This document shows, piece after piece, positions 11,234 to 24,900 of a stretch of 64,000 bases of DNA. The translations under genes and the position numbers were made by a program. The notes below the pieces were generated by a model. That model worked only from the letters and a program-made list of their open reading frames with translations, made no database searches and was not told where the DNA came from. Source of the stretch: Pagrus major (taxonomy: Eukaryota; Chordata; Actinopteri; Spariformes; Sparidae); assembly GCF_040436345.1 (NCBI RefSeq), contig NC_133236.1, forward strand, positions 10,380,165 to 10,444,164, written 5' to 3'. The first letter of the stretch is position 1. Each line of letters opens with the position of its first letter.

Positions 11234-11628
11234 GAGGAAATAGATAACCGGCAATACTGCAATACTGTGATTTCACTGTGCAATAACTTATTTATCTATT
11301 TATCTATTTATTCACATACATACCTGGACACTCTCACTTTCATGCAATAATTTCTGTACAATAACAAATATACAGTCCTCTACATTTACATTTATTTTTA
11401 TTTTATTTTATTTTATTTATCCTATTTTGTCTTATTTTATTTTAATCTATTTTTATTATATTCTATTGTATTTTGTTCTATTCCTATCTTTATTTTCTAT
11501 TTTTTTGCTAAGAGTTTATTTTCTCGTGAACTGTATGCTGCTGGAAATTCAATTTCCCTGAGGGAGCCATCCCAACGGGATCAATTAAGTGAAGTCTAAG
11601 TCTAAGTCTAAGTCTAAGTCTAATGTTA
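11234..11628 (+). mobile_element. LINE 3' untranslated region and (AAGTCT)n tail
   Basis: T/A-rich 3' region of the LINE (repeated ttttatttta). It ends with ggaaattcaatttccctgag, a caattaagtg element and five copies of a 6-base unit (11,592-11,622), the hallmark of target-primed insertion for this group. Confidence 0.75.
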
Positions 11629-11632
11629 TTAA

Positions 11633-11634
11633 AA

Positions 11635-11666
<32 letters not shown>
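11633..11666. repeat. (AT)n microsatellite
   Basis: An alternating A/T run with one G interruption, directly after the LINE tail. Confidence 0.9.
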
Positions 11667-11761
11667 TCTCCCAAGTTTGGGCATATTGTTAAATGCATTT
11701 CATGACCTACACCTGATATTTGGTTAGTTGTTATTCGGTGTAGTTCCACGTTGCGCTGGTA

Positions 11762-11805
11762 GGGGGCGGTGTGATCTCCATGTCTGTACAGTAACAACAT
11801 GGCGG
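11762..11805 (+). promoter_or_regulatory. Probable gtf3c2 core promoter: GC box and YY1-like site
   Basis: GGGGGCGG (11,762-11,769) matches an Sp1/KLF GC box. AACATGGCGG (11,796-11,805) matches the YY1 motif often found at start sites of housekeeping genes. No TATA box is seen. Transcription probably starts near 11,800-11,900. Motif matches are seen; function is inferred. Confidence 0.45.
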
Positions 11806-11829
11806 TCTGATGTCAGCGGAATGTGAGTT

Positions 11830-12057
11830 TCAGCAGCCTGAGTCAGTGGGAACACCGCGGGTGATGTTGATATTTTGCCATCCGTGAAATAAAAACGGCA
11901 GGATTTGTATGTCGGGTCTGTCGGTGGTCTGTCACGGTGTCATTCTCGGTAGCAGAGATTGGGATTCGATCCCGAGTGGCGAGGATCTAGCTTCCCGGGT
12001 TCGGTCCGAGGCGCTTCACCCTTCGCCACCGTGGAGAAAGCCTCCGTGTAGCGCAGG
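11830..12057 (+). other. gtf3c2: gtf3c2 exon 1, mostly or wholly 5' untranslated
   Basis: This CpG-containing segment ends in the donor GCGCAGG|GTGAGT at 12,057/12,058. The left border is a guess. An ATG at 11,909 opens a frame that stays open to the donor (49 codons plus 2 bases). It also stays open through the next exon (12,830-12,938) and then stops in the first bases of the 14,018 exon. This may be an upstream ORF overlapping the main start. B-box-like motifs lie at 11,961-11,973 and 11,998-12,008. Confidence 0.5.
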
Positions 12058-12913
12058 GTGAGTTTTTAACGGTGGTGATAGTATTCCTGACAAAGTGTGT
12101 CTGTTAACAGGCTGATTAATAAAGTATTATAGCTACTGAACGTCAGATTATGAAGCGCTACACTCCACAGTTACTTTAGCCTGTTAGCTTTAGCTGTGTG
12201 GTGTTAGCTCAATAGCGTGGCTAGAGGGAGATGTGAGTCACTGGGAAAACAAACGAGTAACTAAAGTGTGTTACTTAAATAACTTGTTACTTGGTATTTG
12301 TGGAATTTGAGACGTGTGCCGAATTTACGAGCGGGTTAAAAATATTAGTTATTTTAATCGTTCATCTATCTCTTACCCGTGTACAGTTGCCAGCACGACA
12401 GAGAGCATTAAACTGTCAGGTTATTGAATGAGGTTTGGTTTGTCAGTCTCAGACAACGCGATATCGACGTGATATCGACAGTACGTCTGGCTCTGTGACA
12501 CCACGTTTCCACAGTAGTCATTTGAAACTATCTATCGCAAGGTGTCAAGCTTTGTAATAAATATAGTAGAGACGTTCCTGGTGATGTTAATGTTATTACA
12601 GGCTGTCTAATTGTGGCTGACAATTTGTAGCCTCAAGGAGGAGACACTGAGGTGATGAAATACTAATGATGAAATACTACTGTGTGTGTACAGTCACTGT
12701 ACATACCTTGAGAAATGAATGTTTGTTTGTACCACATTTTCAGAAGTACTATTTTATGAATATTCTGATTTGGTTCATAAACAAGGTATGTCTTCTATAT
12801 TTCTTAATTTCTGTCTCTTGTCTGAACAGCACCAAGGCGAGAGTAAGAAGGAACTACTCCACACATGAGGAGGCATCAGTCAAGACAACCACAGCACAAG
12901 AAACCCAGGGCCT

Positions 12914-15879
12914 ATGGATCCCATTGACTCTGAACAAGGTTGCCAGCATGCTCTTTTTTTTAACAGCAGCATTAGGTTACTATCTATTATAAGGGTGTCA
13001 TGTGGGGAAAAATTAGTTACTTATTTGTAAGTTGCTCTGGAATTTATGTAAAGATACTGTAGCAATGGGGCACCCCAGGAGCCCAGTTGGTAGAGCATGC
13101 CATCCGCTCTCTCTCCTCCGTTTCCTGTCAACTCTCCAGCTATCACAACAAGTAAAGGAACAAAAAGCCCCCCAAAAATACTGAAAACAAATAAAAATTG
13201 TAACAATAGGAGCTGAGGTCGCAGGTTGTTGACTACTCTCAGTTATGGAAGAGCATGCCGAGTGGCAGGCTGTTAGCTGTGTGGTGTTGATGCATGATAA
13301 CAATCCAGAAAGCTGATTGGATTTAATGCATTGTTTTGTTTGTGTAGAGTTTTGTTTGTTTAACATCGTGAACTGTTATTTTGGGTGTTCACCGTGTGTA
13401 ATTCAATTAGTTTTTGCACACAGTTGATTAAGTTGAGAGTCAAAGTAATTTATTCATTTGCACAAATTCTAAATTCAAGAGCATAAATTACTTATATTTC
13501 TTTCTTTCATTTCTAATCACAATTGCCATAAGATATCAGACTTTGAAACACAGTAACATCATATATGTCCTGTGTTTAAAAGTAGGGCTCCTCAATTAAT
13601 CACAATGTTTTTTAAATCGCAATATGAGTAGTACAACATCCAAATTGCAGGAGCTGCAGTTTTTTGATAAAGTTACAACATGTCACAGCATACCATTATA
13701 AATGAAGCATTGTGACGCTAAAAAAATGTGTAAAAATCACATCAACATTCAAAAATTACCATTTCCACTAAAATCCTGAGTGACTATCTGTCAAAGTAAT
13801 CGCAATATTTAATTATTTACTTAGCATAACATACAACCCTACTCAAAAGAATGATTTCTTCTTGTGAGGCTACAGCCTGTGAGAGCAACATTTGATTAGG
13901 ATGAATAGAAAGACGGTGAGTCCTTTTGTGAAGCTATAATTGTTAATTTAATTTGTTGTAGTTTATACAATGCTGTATACTGTACACCTGTTGAGTAGTA
14001 ACTCACTCTCCTCACAGGGGAAGAGAAGCCGTCAGAGCAGTGTTGCGATTTAACACCGACCTCCAGAGGACGACAGCGGAAGAAAAATCCCAAATATTTA
14101 GATTATGAAACTGAGGACACGAGTAATGAGCAAAGTGCCCAGCAAAAACCACAGAGAAAGAGCTCAGGAGGAAGAGGAGGAGCAGCTTTGAAAAGGACTC
14201 CGGCAAAGAGTGGAAAAGCTAAGAACGCCACACAACAGACTGCAGATGTGGAAATAGAAGTAACTGACAAAACACCACAAGAGTCCGATGGTCAAATCTC
14301 AGAGGAAATGCCTAAAAAGGCAGTTAGGGCCAAGAAGACCCCAATAAAAGGAACTCCCGCCAGAAAAACTCCCGCCAAAAAAACTCCTGCCAAAAAAACT
14401 CCAGCCAAAAAAACTACCGCGACTGATGGAGACCTCCCAACCGAGGAGGATGGAGTTTCAAATACTGTGCAGCAGGCAAACGGGAAACCAAAGAGAAAGT
14501 ATGTCAGGAAGCGTCCTGCACAGGAAGTGGAACCAGTTACAGAACCACCTTGTAAGGAGGCTGAAGGGGAACCTCCGATTGAACCTGAAGAGGAGCTCAC
14601 ACCAGGTGGTCGCCGCAGGAGAGGTGCTGCTAAAGCGTGAGTCACATGCAGTCTGTCTTTATGTTTACTGTATGTTGCACTGCAGAACATGGAGATCGAG
14701 AGAAAACAGCCAGCAGTTTTCTCCATGCCTACAGTTTAACAAAGAGCAATGTCGTCATTATATAAAAATTGTTGTTAAAATTTCTCCAGGGCTTTGAAGT
14801 ACCTCCACATTCTGGCAAAAGAAGTATTCAACCATCCCGGTGATGAATCAGGCTCCCAGCCGGGGGCCAACAGTGATGTCACCCGAACAGAAGCAGTGTC
14901 AGTAACGGGGCGCAGAAGTTCCAAAGGAAGCAAAGGTACAGTGGATTCCACAACTCCACACAAACGTGTTTTAATATATGTTGCATAGACATTTGAAGAT
15001 AGTCAGTGATGTGCTGGGTGGATGTGTATGTTAGACTGACATCATGATCAAGACGATGGTGTTGTTTTCATTCAGTTTCCAAAACTAAGGAGGGCTGAAA
15101 CTGCCAAATTAAAAAAGAAATAAAGAGATGGCTCAATAAATGAATTAATATTCTATTAAATGCTTACTTCTGTGTTCTTTTTCCTTTGCATTTTGCAAAA
15201 GAATACATAAATAAAAGCATAGATGAATGAATAAATAAATAAAACATTTTTGATAAATCATAAACATGTTGAAAACATATGGGAAAGTAAATAAATAGGG
15301 GAGTAAATAAAGTGGTAAAAGTATAAAGCAAATTTAAACAGAAATATCACATTTTGTCACACTTTGTCAACAATTATTAATGCCTAGATTTATTATTAGT
15401 TTTATTTTTGTTGCATTTGATGACACATTTCTTTACTTATTGAGCCATTTATTTTTAATTTTGGCAGTTTCAGTTAAATGGAGACAGTGGGCCTCAGAAT
15501 CAGCTGAACAGTACCATCACTGAGGACTATAACATCTGTTCAAAGGTGACATTAGAAGCAGGGTTTCCGTTTGGTGTCTTTCCCCATCTCCAAAATGTTA
15601 TTGTCTGAGACAAAAGAGGGAAATTCAGGTTGAATATTATCTGTGTTTATTACCATTGAGGAGAATTTATGATCCAGCTGAGGAGTAAATGTTGTTTTAT
15701 TCACAGCTTACTCCAACTGTTTCTTTTATATTATTAATCCTGACTCCTGACTGAAGGTGCACTGTTGGTGAGCTCATGACAGTATGGCTATTGATAAGAT
15801 AAGAGGTCACTGTACATGCTGGTGTCAACATTTCCTCTCATGGTAGTTGTGGGTCAGAGGTCAGGGGCAGGCCAGAGGC

Positions 15880-15956
<77 letters not shown>

Positions 15957-18900
15957 CACAGCGAGTGTGGCTTTCTACTGGTTTCAACCACTGAGTAACC
16001 ATTACCATTGTCCTTTTCCAGAATACCTGTAGTTATAACCAGGGTTTGACTATTTTAATTTGCTTTTTGTTGAATTGTGTACTTACGTCATCTGAAATGT
16101 TTCCAACAATGTTCAAACCCAGAGAAATCTGTAATTTTGGTTGCAAATCTGGTTGCATTTGATTTGGTCACATGTCGCTGTACCTTCTGGGGAAACATCA
16201 GATGATACATCAGAGAGCGAGGAAGAAAGCTGGTGAACGTGCCTAAACTTAAGATAGATTTTCATCGGCAAGGGCAGTTGTTCAACAATGAAGATGACAA
16301 CTCCCATGATCCCTCGCTTCCTCAAGATGGCATCAAACTACATCCTTGGTTTTTCAGTGTTTGCGGCAGAAATTACATACCGTGCTTTTAATTAAAGAAT
16401 TGACCTTTATAATCCTCCTATACTTTAAACAGTGAGGATCCCTACTTACTCTGACATGAATCATTCTTCTCTACATTCCTGCAGGACGAAAAGGCAAAAA
16501 GAGGAAACGTGCTGACTCTGACAGCGATAATACAGACGATGGAGACTTTGTTCCAGGTGTTGAAGACGAGGCTGAGGAGATGGAAGACGACGATGATGAA
16601 GAAGAAGGAGAGGCAGAAGCAGAGGACTCGGACTCAGAGTATAGGACAAGAAGAAATCCAGCAACGTATCAAGTCAACAGGACCTGGGTTAGTAGTTTTC
16701 TCATCTCTGTTGTCTATATTATCTCTTTAATATGTGTTGGCCTGACATTGAAGAAAACACGACTATCCCCCATCACCTGAATGGTGATGGTTATTGGTAA
16801 TGGCTTAAAAGTTATGATCACCGTTTTTCTCACTTCTTAAATATTAGGAAGTTTTCTTCAAGACTAAACTTGGATCTCTGCAGAAACTTTATTAAGAAGT
16901 GACCAATGAAACTCATCCAAACCCTCCTTTCCTCCTACAGTCAGGCCCAAATCCCAAAACCCCCAATGGGCTCAACGCCAGCCTCATGAAAATCGTTTGG
17001 GACACCACTGAGACAACCAAAAAATTGTAAGTAGCTTTACTCAGCACTAAGTCTTGTTGTTTCTGCTCACTGGTTCTTTGAAAATATTAATAAAAAAGTG
17101 TTTTAAGATTGAAAGTGCAGATCTGCTTTAATTATTGCCAGAGCAGGCTGGTGTTGTCTTATTTCATTCTGATGAGTAATTGTCAGTGCTGAGAGACAGT
17201 GAGTGGCATTGCATTTATCTTGTTAACTCAGGGATGACATTATTTCACAAATTCACTGACACTGATGTACAAAGCATCACTAGAACAACATACCATTGGA
17301 AAAACCAGGAGTTGGTGACTTAACTTCTTGTTATTTTTAGCCCTGGTGTGTGTTTGTGACATATTGTGATGTGTTCACGTGTGTGTTTTCCAGCCGGGAG
17401 GAGCACTTCAGCAGCTGGGTGTTCCCAGCGTGGGTCCCCTCCACCAGTGACTGGCATCCTGTACCACAAAGGTACTAATTACTGACATGCATAGATATAA
17501 TCCAGCATTCTGCAAGAGAGGAGGCTTGTAGGTTGATGAACAAAATGAAGTCATAGTTTTACCATGTTTTAATGTTTTATTTTTCATTGCAAAACGCTTT
17601 CTGCAATTTGGTGCTACTTACTACTGTAGCCAAGTTTTCATCACTGTGACTGTCTGTTCTGTTGTTACACACTGAGACATCTAACCTTAGAAGGCCATGT
17701 TGGACCTTCTCAGCTCTTTAACAGGAGCTGTCAACAGCTGACTATGTTTCAAGGCCGGCAACCTGTTTTTTTTTCTGAACAAATCTGAATGGATGTCGTT
17801 AGTTTGCGTGCTGTTTTATACTGAGACATGAATATGTCACTGCTGTAGCTTCTCACTGTACCATATCTGGCCAGTTGTGTTATGACGACATCTGATATAC
17901 ACACCAGGTAAATAAATAGTAGACAGTTCAGGTGTGTATCAGCCCCTTTAGGAGTTATGCAGTATGCTGTATGTGTCGGGTGTGCTGGGGATTCTGATAA
18001 AACATTGAAGTTATTTACGTTAACTATTAAAAGTTTGTGTGTCTAATTTGTTATTCAGTGATGTGGAGAAATACCTGCCTCAGGAGCTTCAGTCGGTTGC
18101 ATTCAAAGTGTCCAGACATGGTCTCAGTAAGGAGGAAACGCCTCTGCAAAGACTCAACAGGTGAGACTGAGCAACTTTAAATTAGATAAAACAAAAAGAA
18201 ATGTTCACCAGCATTTAAAGTAACTTTATCACTTTACTAGACTAATGTATTTTTTTTATAGAGGCCTAAAGAAGATTTTGTTTCAGACTCCTTAGTGTCA
18301 TATATATTGAAGTATTATTTCATAATTTATTACTTCAGAATATCCATGTTTTAGTCTCCTGTCATTTTCGATATATTATATTATATCAGCTACAGCTAAG
18401 AAGCTGTCCACTCCTGCTCAAAAAATAACCTACAAATAATAACAGAGTGAGAAATCTGTATTTTTAGTTGCTCATTGTACAAACTCCAGAGAATGATAAT
18501 GTTTACATTCTTCACATTGATGCATTCATCTTTTGTAATTTAGCTGCCTGTTTTAGTTCTAGTCTGGGTCTTTGTATGGAAGACCAAAACTGCTAAATCA
18601 AGTAAATGAATGGCTTAATAAATCTGCCATGAAATGCATCAAAAATAATATAAAAAATAAATGAAGGTGTTAATTGAACAGAAAATGTGATACTTCTACT
18701 AATAAATGAATATCCCTGTTTTATTTTGCACCTGTATTCATTTGCCACTATCAATTCCTCTTTCCAATTTTATTTTCCATTTTATTTATTTATTTTTAAT
18801 TTATTTTTTTACATATTTAGATCTCATGTTATTTCCATTAACAGTTTTTATCCTATTTATTCATTTATTTCTGTATTTTCTTTTGACATTTCTTCATGCC

Positions 18901-21900
18901 ATTCTGATTCATTGTGGGAATGAATCTTGTGTCAGTTCTGCTAAATAATTGCTGTGTTGTGTACTGTGCTAAAAAGCATTGATCCAAAATATGACCCAGA
19001 TGATTTTCTTTCTTTTTATGTGGAGGATGTTAAAAAAAGTGAAAAAGATGTTTTGATGTTAGTTCAGTGACTTTTTAAAAGTCTGATTTGGTATTTTGAA
19101 GTAAAGTCCTTTCTGTGTGTGTAACTGAACAGGCTCACAGCAGTACCTGCTCACCCCGATCGTTGGGACATGGTGCTGTATGCAGGCGGACCTGTCTGGG
19201 CCTTGGAGTGGTGTCCTACACCTGACGGTGCTCCGGCATCTCAGTACATAGCTCTGGCCTGTCATCGAGGGATGGATGACCAGCACTACGTTAACAAGAC
19301 GTACAGCGGGCCTGGACTCGTTCAGCTGTGGGACATCAGCAAGCTGGAGTACAACAGCAGGTACAGCTGGAGTGGGCGCACTGGGGTTATTTGAGGACTG
19401 ATCGTGATATATTTGGGATTATTTTGGAGGCTTTTATGTTGAATGGCTACGTCACTGCCAGAGTTTAGTTTTAGTTTTCCAGCACTTTTCTTTATTAATC
19501 AACCATCATTTTTGTATTTTTTGCCTTTGCCACGTCTTGTTTCCCCCATCTTGTCTGTTTTACAAGTTACATCTAATGTTGTCCTGTTCATCCCCCACTG
19601 TCTCTGCAGACCAGATTCCCAGCCAGCCTTGGCCTATGGTTTGGCCCAGGACAAAGGCTTCATCTGGCATCTAAAGTGGTGTCCTGCAGGAGGCTGGGAG
19701 CCTCCCAGCTGTGGCAGAAAGGTAAAGTGCTTTGTTTTCAAACTGGGCTTCCACCAACATGACTTTTTGATTGCCAGTACTAACATATGTGGTCTGGTTT
19801 TGCCTTATAGCTGATACCTTGTGACATTTGTATAAAAAAACATGTAAATCCCCTACACGCCCAGGAACCTTTTCTGCCCAGACTGGGTCTTCTGGCGGTT
19901 GCCACCTCCAACAGCGTGGTCACCATTTACAGCCTGCCCCACCCTGATGCTCTGCTTTCCAACAACAAGCAAGATAACTCTGGTAGGAACCATTAATAAC
20001 AAGTATTGCAACACTAATATACTGGTGTTATAGTTTCCATTGGCTGTAAAAAAAAAAATTCAAATATAGAAAACCTTAGTACACAACTGTGACTTGAGCA
20101 GATTCAGACACCCATAAAATGAACTGTCTCCAGTGCTCAGCAGAGGGCAGTGTTGTCCTTATAAAGCCTGAAGTCAGTGGGATACCTGATTCCTGCTGTA
20201 GCCTTAGAGGACACAGGACTGCAGTAAAGCAGCAGATCATGGCAGCATTGTAAAAATTAACAGCTGGACTATGGATTTGTTCACATGCTGCTAAACTCCA
20301 CCCAACTGCTGATTAAAATAAGGTTTGCTGCAGCGTATTACACAGCTTCCTTACTCTATTTCTTCACACACCACAAAAAAGGAAACGGATAAAAACACCT
20401 TAATGAGTTCCTGTATCTGCTCACAGATGCATCCATCTATTGTGTTTTAGAAGAGTCCAACCCATAGCTCACATCCATGTTGTGACCACTATAAGGCGAG
20501 AATAGAGATTGACATTAGGTGCTTTTAGCAGGTGTCACAGTCACTTTGAAGCACCCTGAGTGATTTGGTGATATGTGGATCCATTTGGTGACTCAGTCAT
20601 TTGGAGTTGCCATGAAACACATCCAATATCCAGTGACATGGACCAGTTACCTTAAATTTCTCTTGGGAGAGGCGGAGGAGACGCAGTGATAACCAGCAGG
20701 AACTCGTGACTTTGAAGATGTGTGGGGTCGACTGTAAAATACAATATAATCAGTAATACTTGTTCACATCGTTAGATTTTATAGAAATTAAAAGAATTGG
20801 TGACTAGGTCCAGTGGAATTATAGAGGTGGAGGCAATCATTTTATATTGTAGAGAATCGTAATCATAATCTAGCACTATATATCGTCTTCGATTTTGGAC
20901 ATCTTTGTATTATGATAAGACATAAGTGTTGTCTTTTGCTGGTTTTACAGTAAACTGATGTAGTTTTCTGAACTCACCAGACTGTTCTACTTGTTCTAAT
21001 ACTTGCTTTTAACCAACTTAGTCATTATAGCCACATTCCTGAAGATTATTTATAAAAATCTCATTACCTGTGCCAAGGAGGTTTGTTGTTTTTTTTGGTT
21101 GGTTTGTCAGAAGGATTACACAAAAACTAGTGAATGGATTTCCATGAAACCTGAATGGAGGGCAGGTCTCGGCCCGGAATGGACCCCATTAACTTTTGGT
21201 GCGGATCTGAACAAAGGGATTTATCCAGGAATTCTTTCTCATCTTCTTTAACATTGTGAGATGATTGTGCCTTGGGGGAATAATGCATGGATGTTGATGA
21301 CAAGAACAGTATTTAGGTGGCTGGTATCTATGTGAGTGAGAATAATTATAGAGAGGTAAATTAAGGGATAAAGACAAAGATATAGGTACACTGATGCCCA
21401 ATCCTCACAATAGAGAATTCTTAACAAATTAATATTTGGAATTATTGACAGACAAAATGACTTAAACAATGTATTGATAACCAAAATAGTGGCTGACTAA
21501 TTTTCTGTTGATCGATTAATCGCTAAATAGTTCTACCTCTAGTCTCATTAGAATGATTTCAGGTTACAGGCGTTAATACACAACCTGATTAACTCCACAG
21601 TGAGTATGTAATCAATCACACAGCACCATATCCATCATATCAGACTCGGACATCATTAACCGGACAGGATCTCAGGACAGCATCCATGAAGCCCCTCAGC
21701 CTCCTCGTGTGCCTGCCTGTGAATGTTTAGAGCTTGAGGGTCTTTCAAACTGTTTAATGCAGCTTTAAGAATAGCAGTAGTTAACTGCCCCTCTGGAAGA
21801 AACACGCACACATGCACACACAGAACGCTCTCCAGGAGTGTGAGTATATGCTGACATTATAGATGCTGGAGCCTGTGGTCTGGTCTATTCAGATCACTGC

Positions 21901-24900
21901 GTCAGCTGCCTCTGGGGCTCTGCTGATAGAAGACTGTATGAATGAGATTAATGGGGAGCTTATCAGCCACATCCATCATACACAGAAACCTGGTTATGTC
22001 TGTGTGTGTGTGTGTGTGTGTGTGCGTGTGTGTGTATGTGCGTGTATGTGTGTGTTTATCTGTCTGTGTTGCACAGCCGTAGAAGCTAATCTGATTGAAC
22101 ACTATACCAGTCTGAGATCATAGCATTTCAGAACAGCACACACTTAGAAAATGAACTCTCACACACTTTACATTATATCACAGCCGACACAATCTTCACA
22201 CATCCCATTAAGCCTTGTGTTCTGGAGCATATCTGCTCTGTAGCACAATGTAACATGAGGGTTGGATGATATTTGTTGTTGTAAAGTGATAGTGACAGTT
22301 CTTCAGTGGAGAATACTCATATTCAGCATTTTGTGTGGATACGTAGTACCTCAAATTTGGCAATTTTGTTTCAGGAAAATCTGAAAATTATGAGGATGTC
22401 TTGCTGAATTTTATTCTTCTCAAGTATTAAACCACTACATATTTCCAGGACATCTGTGTGTGGTGTTGCATAGATATCCACTAAAGGCAGATTTGCCAAT
22501 TCTTACATACTGCACCTTTTTAAACTGGGCCTACAAAACGTGTAGGGCGGCCCATAGCACCATGTATAAACAAGTCATCAGAAGCTTTAATAGGGTTATG
22601 TTAAGCTTGATAGCTTCACCTTCTGCACTTTCCCCAGTGGTTTCTGAGGTGGATATGTCAGAGTCTCTTGCTGGATAAGTTACAAAGCAATCCTTCATAG
22701 CTTAAGAGAATACTGTATCTGTATACTTGAGAAAATAATATAGTTAATTGGCCACTCTGTTTCAATAATACGTAGTTAGCTGAATAGCTTGTTGTTATGG
22801 GTAGATGTACTGGTAGGCTTCCATTCTAGAGTCTGTTGGGGCCCAAGGCAGGAATTTATCTTTGCTAACAATATGTTGGCTTCATGTTAATTTGTATTTT
22901 CAGATGCATTTAAGCTTTTGAAACAATAAAAACTTTCAAACAGACAATAACCCCCTTGGGTCACTGACATCTCGTTTAAGACCCAGAGTATAAACTTAAA
23001 GAAGCTACAAATAGCTGGCAGCACCTTTGGACAAAAGCAGTATGAGTACCATTGCCTCCTGTCGTAAAGATCTTGATTTGGCTAATGCGTGCATTAGTTG
23101 TTAGAGAACAAATAAAGAAAGACACAACATATTTTTAACACTACTTTTCTTTTTTAAACACTGCAATATGATGAGGGTGGAACAAAGTAAACTTTGTTCA
23201 AGAAGCTGTTCATACGCCTCAGTTAGCTTACATGTAGCCTACAGCTAACAGATGGTCATATAGAGGCATCAGTATTAAATTGATTCATGATGTTTCCACT
23301 TAAAAACTCCTTGTAGTATGTTTAAATTCTTCTTTAACTTGCCCAGATTTGTATTTAATGTTTGGTCAAACAATCACATCAACACCGTTATTCGCCTATA
23401 AATCTATGAAGCACACTAGCAAGAAAGGGAATAGGCAACACAAAACTCCCTTTACTGTGATTTAAGGACACCATTATGGAGGAGCTCAAGCATAGTCATT
23501 CATGTGTTAATATGTAACTCCACTTGGCTCCACTTGGCTTGGTTTCACAATTAAGAAAAATTTCCTGTGCAGTTTGGACATAAAAAGCTGTATAAAACCT
23601 GACATTTCCATCCTTTTTCTCCCCTTTTCCCCACTGCTTCATGGCTCCTGGTTTCCATTTTATTTTGTATCTACGGGTCATTGGGTCCCGTATCCAGAGA
23701 GCTACTCCATCAACCCCCTGCTTCCAACCATAGGTTATAGTTATTGGATGGAAAGGTTGCAGAGCGCTCACATTTGAGGATACGGTCGCCCTAAACACAC
23801 ACACACACTTGGACTAATAGTAAGCTTTTGAACAGGGTCTAAGTTTGTGTTGGGTTTTCTTTTACCCCAACAGGGTGGTGTAAACACTGCTTCAAATCTT
23901 TCTCCACACTTCTAGGAATTATAATTCTTGTTGGAAAATACTGAATACTTCATTTTTTGTTGGAGTCTACTGATTTCAGCCTGTAATATATACAGCATTA
24001 TTTAATTATGATTAGAAACATTTAAGGACCTCGTTGTCCTCAATTACAGCTGCTACCACCCCTTTAAAGTCCGTCATGATATAAAGGTCATAAAGTATTA
24101 ATAATATGTGACTCTCATGTAAATTCCCATGTGAAATCTATGTGATGGCATGTGAAGCCCATGTTACATTTGTGAGGCCACATGTGAAACCCATTGGGAT
24201 AGTCGAGGTTTTCAGTCCTCTATTCAAGCCCAAGGGACACCCTAGGACGGATTTGTTTCAACACGCCTCCTTTATACACATAAACTCCACAGCACTTACT
24301 TGTTGTTGACTGAAAATCTGGTTTGGGATGAGTGATTGATGAATGTCGATGAATGGTTGTATAGAGCGTTACACTAAACAAAAATGTAAATAAAAATATT
24401 TCGATGCATGCACCAAAACAAAACGCATGTGGATTCAAAGGTGTTCCAAATTCAAATAAACAACCTTTGTTTTAATAAAACAAACAACTTAGATTTTCTT
24501 TCTATTCATTTTGATCTAACGTTCAAGCGGTTGAAAACAATTGCTCCTTGGCGTCACGTATACCTGTGTCTTTTGTCCTAAGTGACGCACAGTGATTGCG
24601 TCCTGCTTAAATGCGACGCCTTGTAGGTCTTTAATTAAAAACAACAAAAATAGCTCCTAAAGGAATTACCGGTGAAACCTAAGGGATTACATGTGAAACC
24701 TAAGGGATTACATGTGAAACCCATTGGGATTACATGTGAAACCCACATAAATACCCATGTTAAACCCATACAAATGCTCATGTTAAACCTATGAGACCAC
24801 ATGCGAAGCCTCTGGAATTGCATGTGAAACACACCAAAAATGTGATCAACCAACATTCACATTAACTTTTGTCCACCAGCCTGAGGCAATTAAAAAAATA

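Noticed and set aside
13065..13110. Possible tRNA gene (A-box-like gcccagttggtagagc)
   Set aside because: No cloverleaf can be completed and the B-box half is missing; the pyrimidine-rich and A-rich 3' part marks it as a SINE remnant.
15816..16032. Open frames of alternating Ile/Tyr
   Set aside because: They are translations of the TA microsatellite.
23496..23804. 102-codon minus-strand open frame in the large gtf3c2 intron
   Set aside because: No domain is recognised, no splice context is evident, and such a length is expected by chance over this much sequence.
24671..24830. Regular repeats resembling a CRISPR array
   Set aside because: Units abut with no unique spacers, they diverge along the array, and the context is a vertebrate intron. 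This is a minisatellite.
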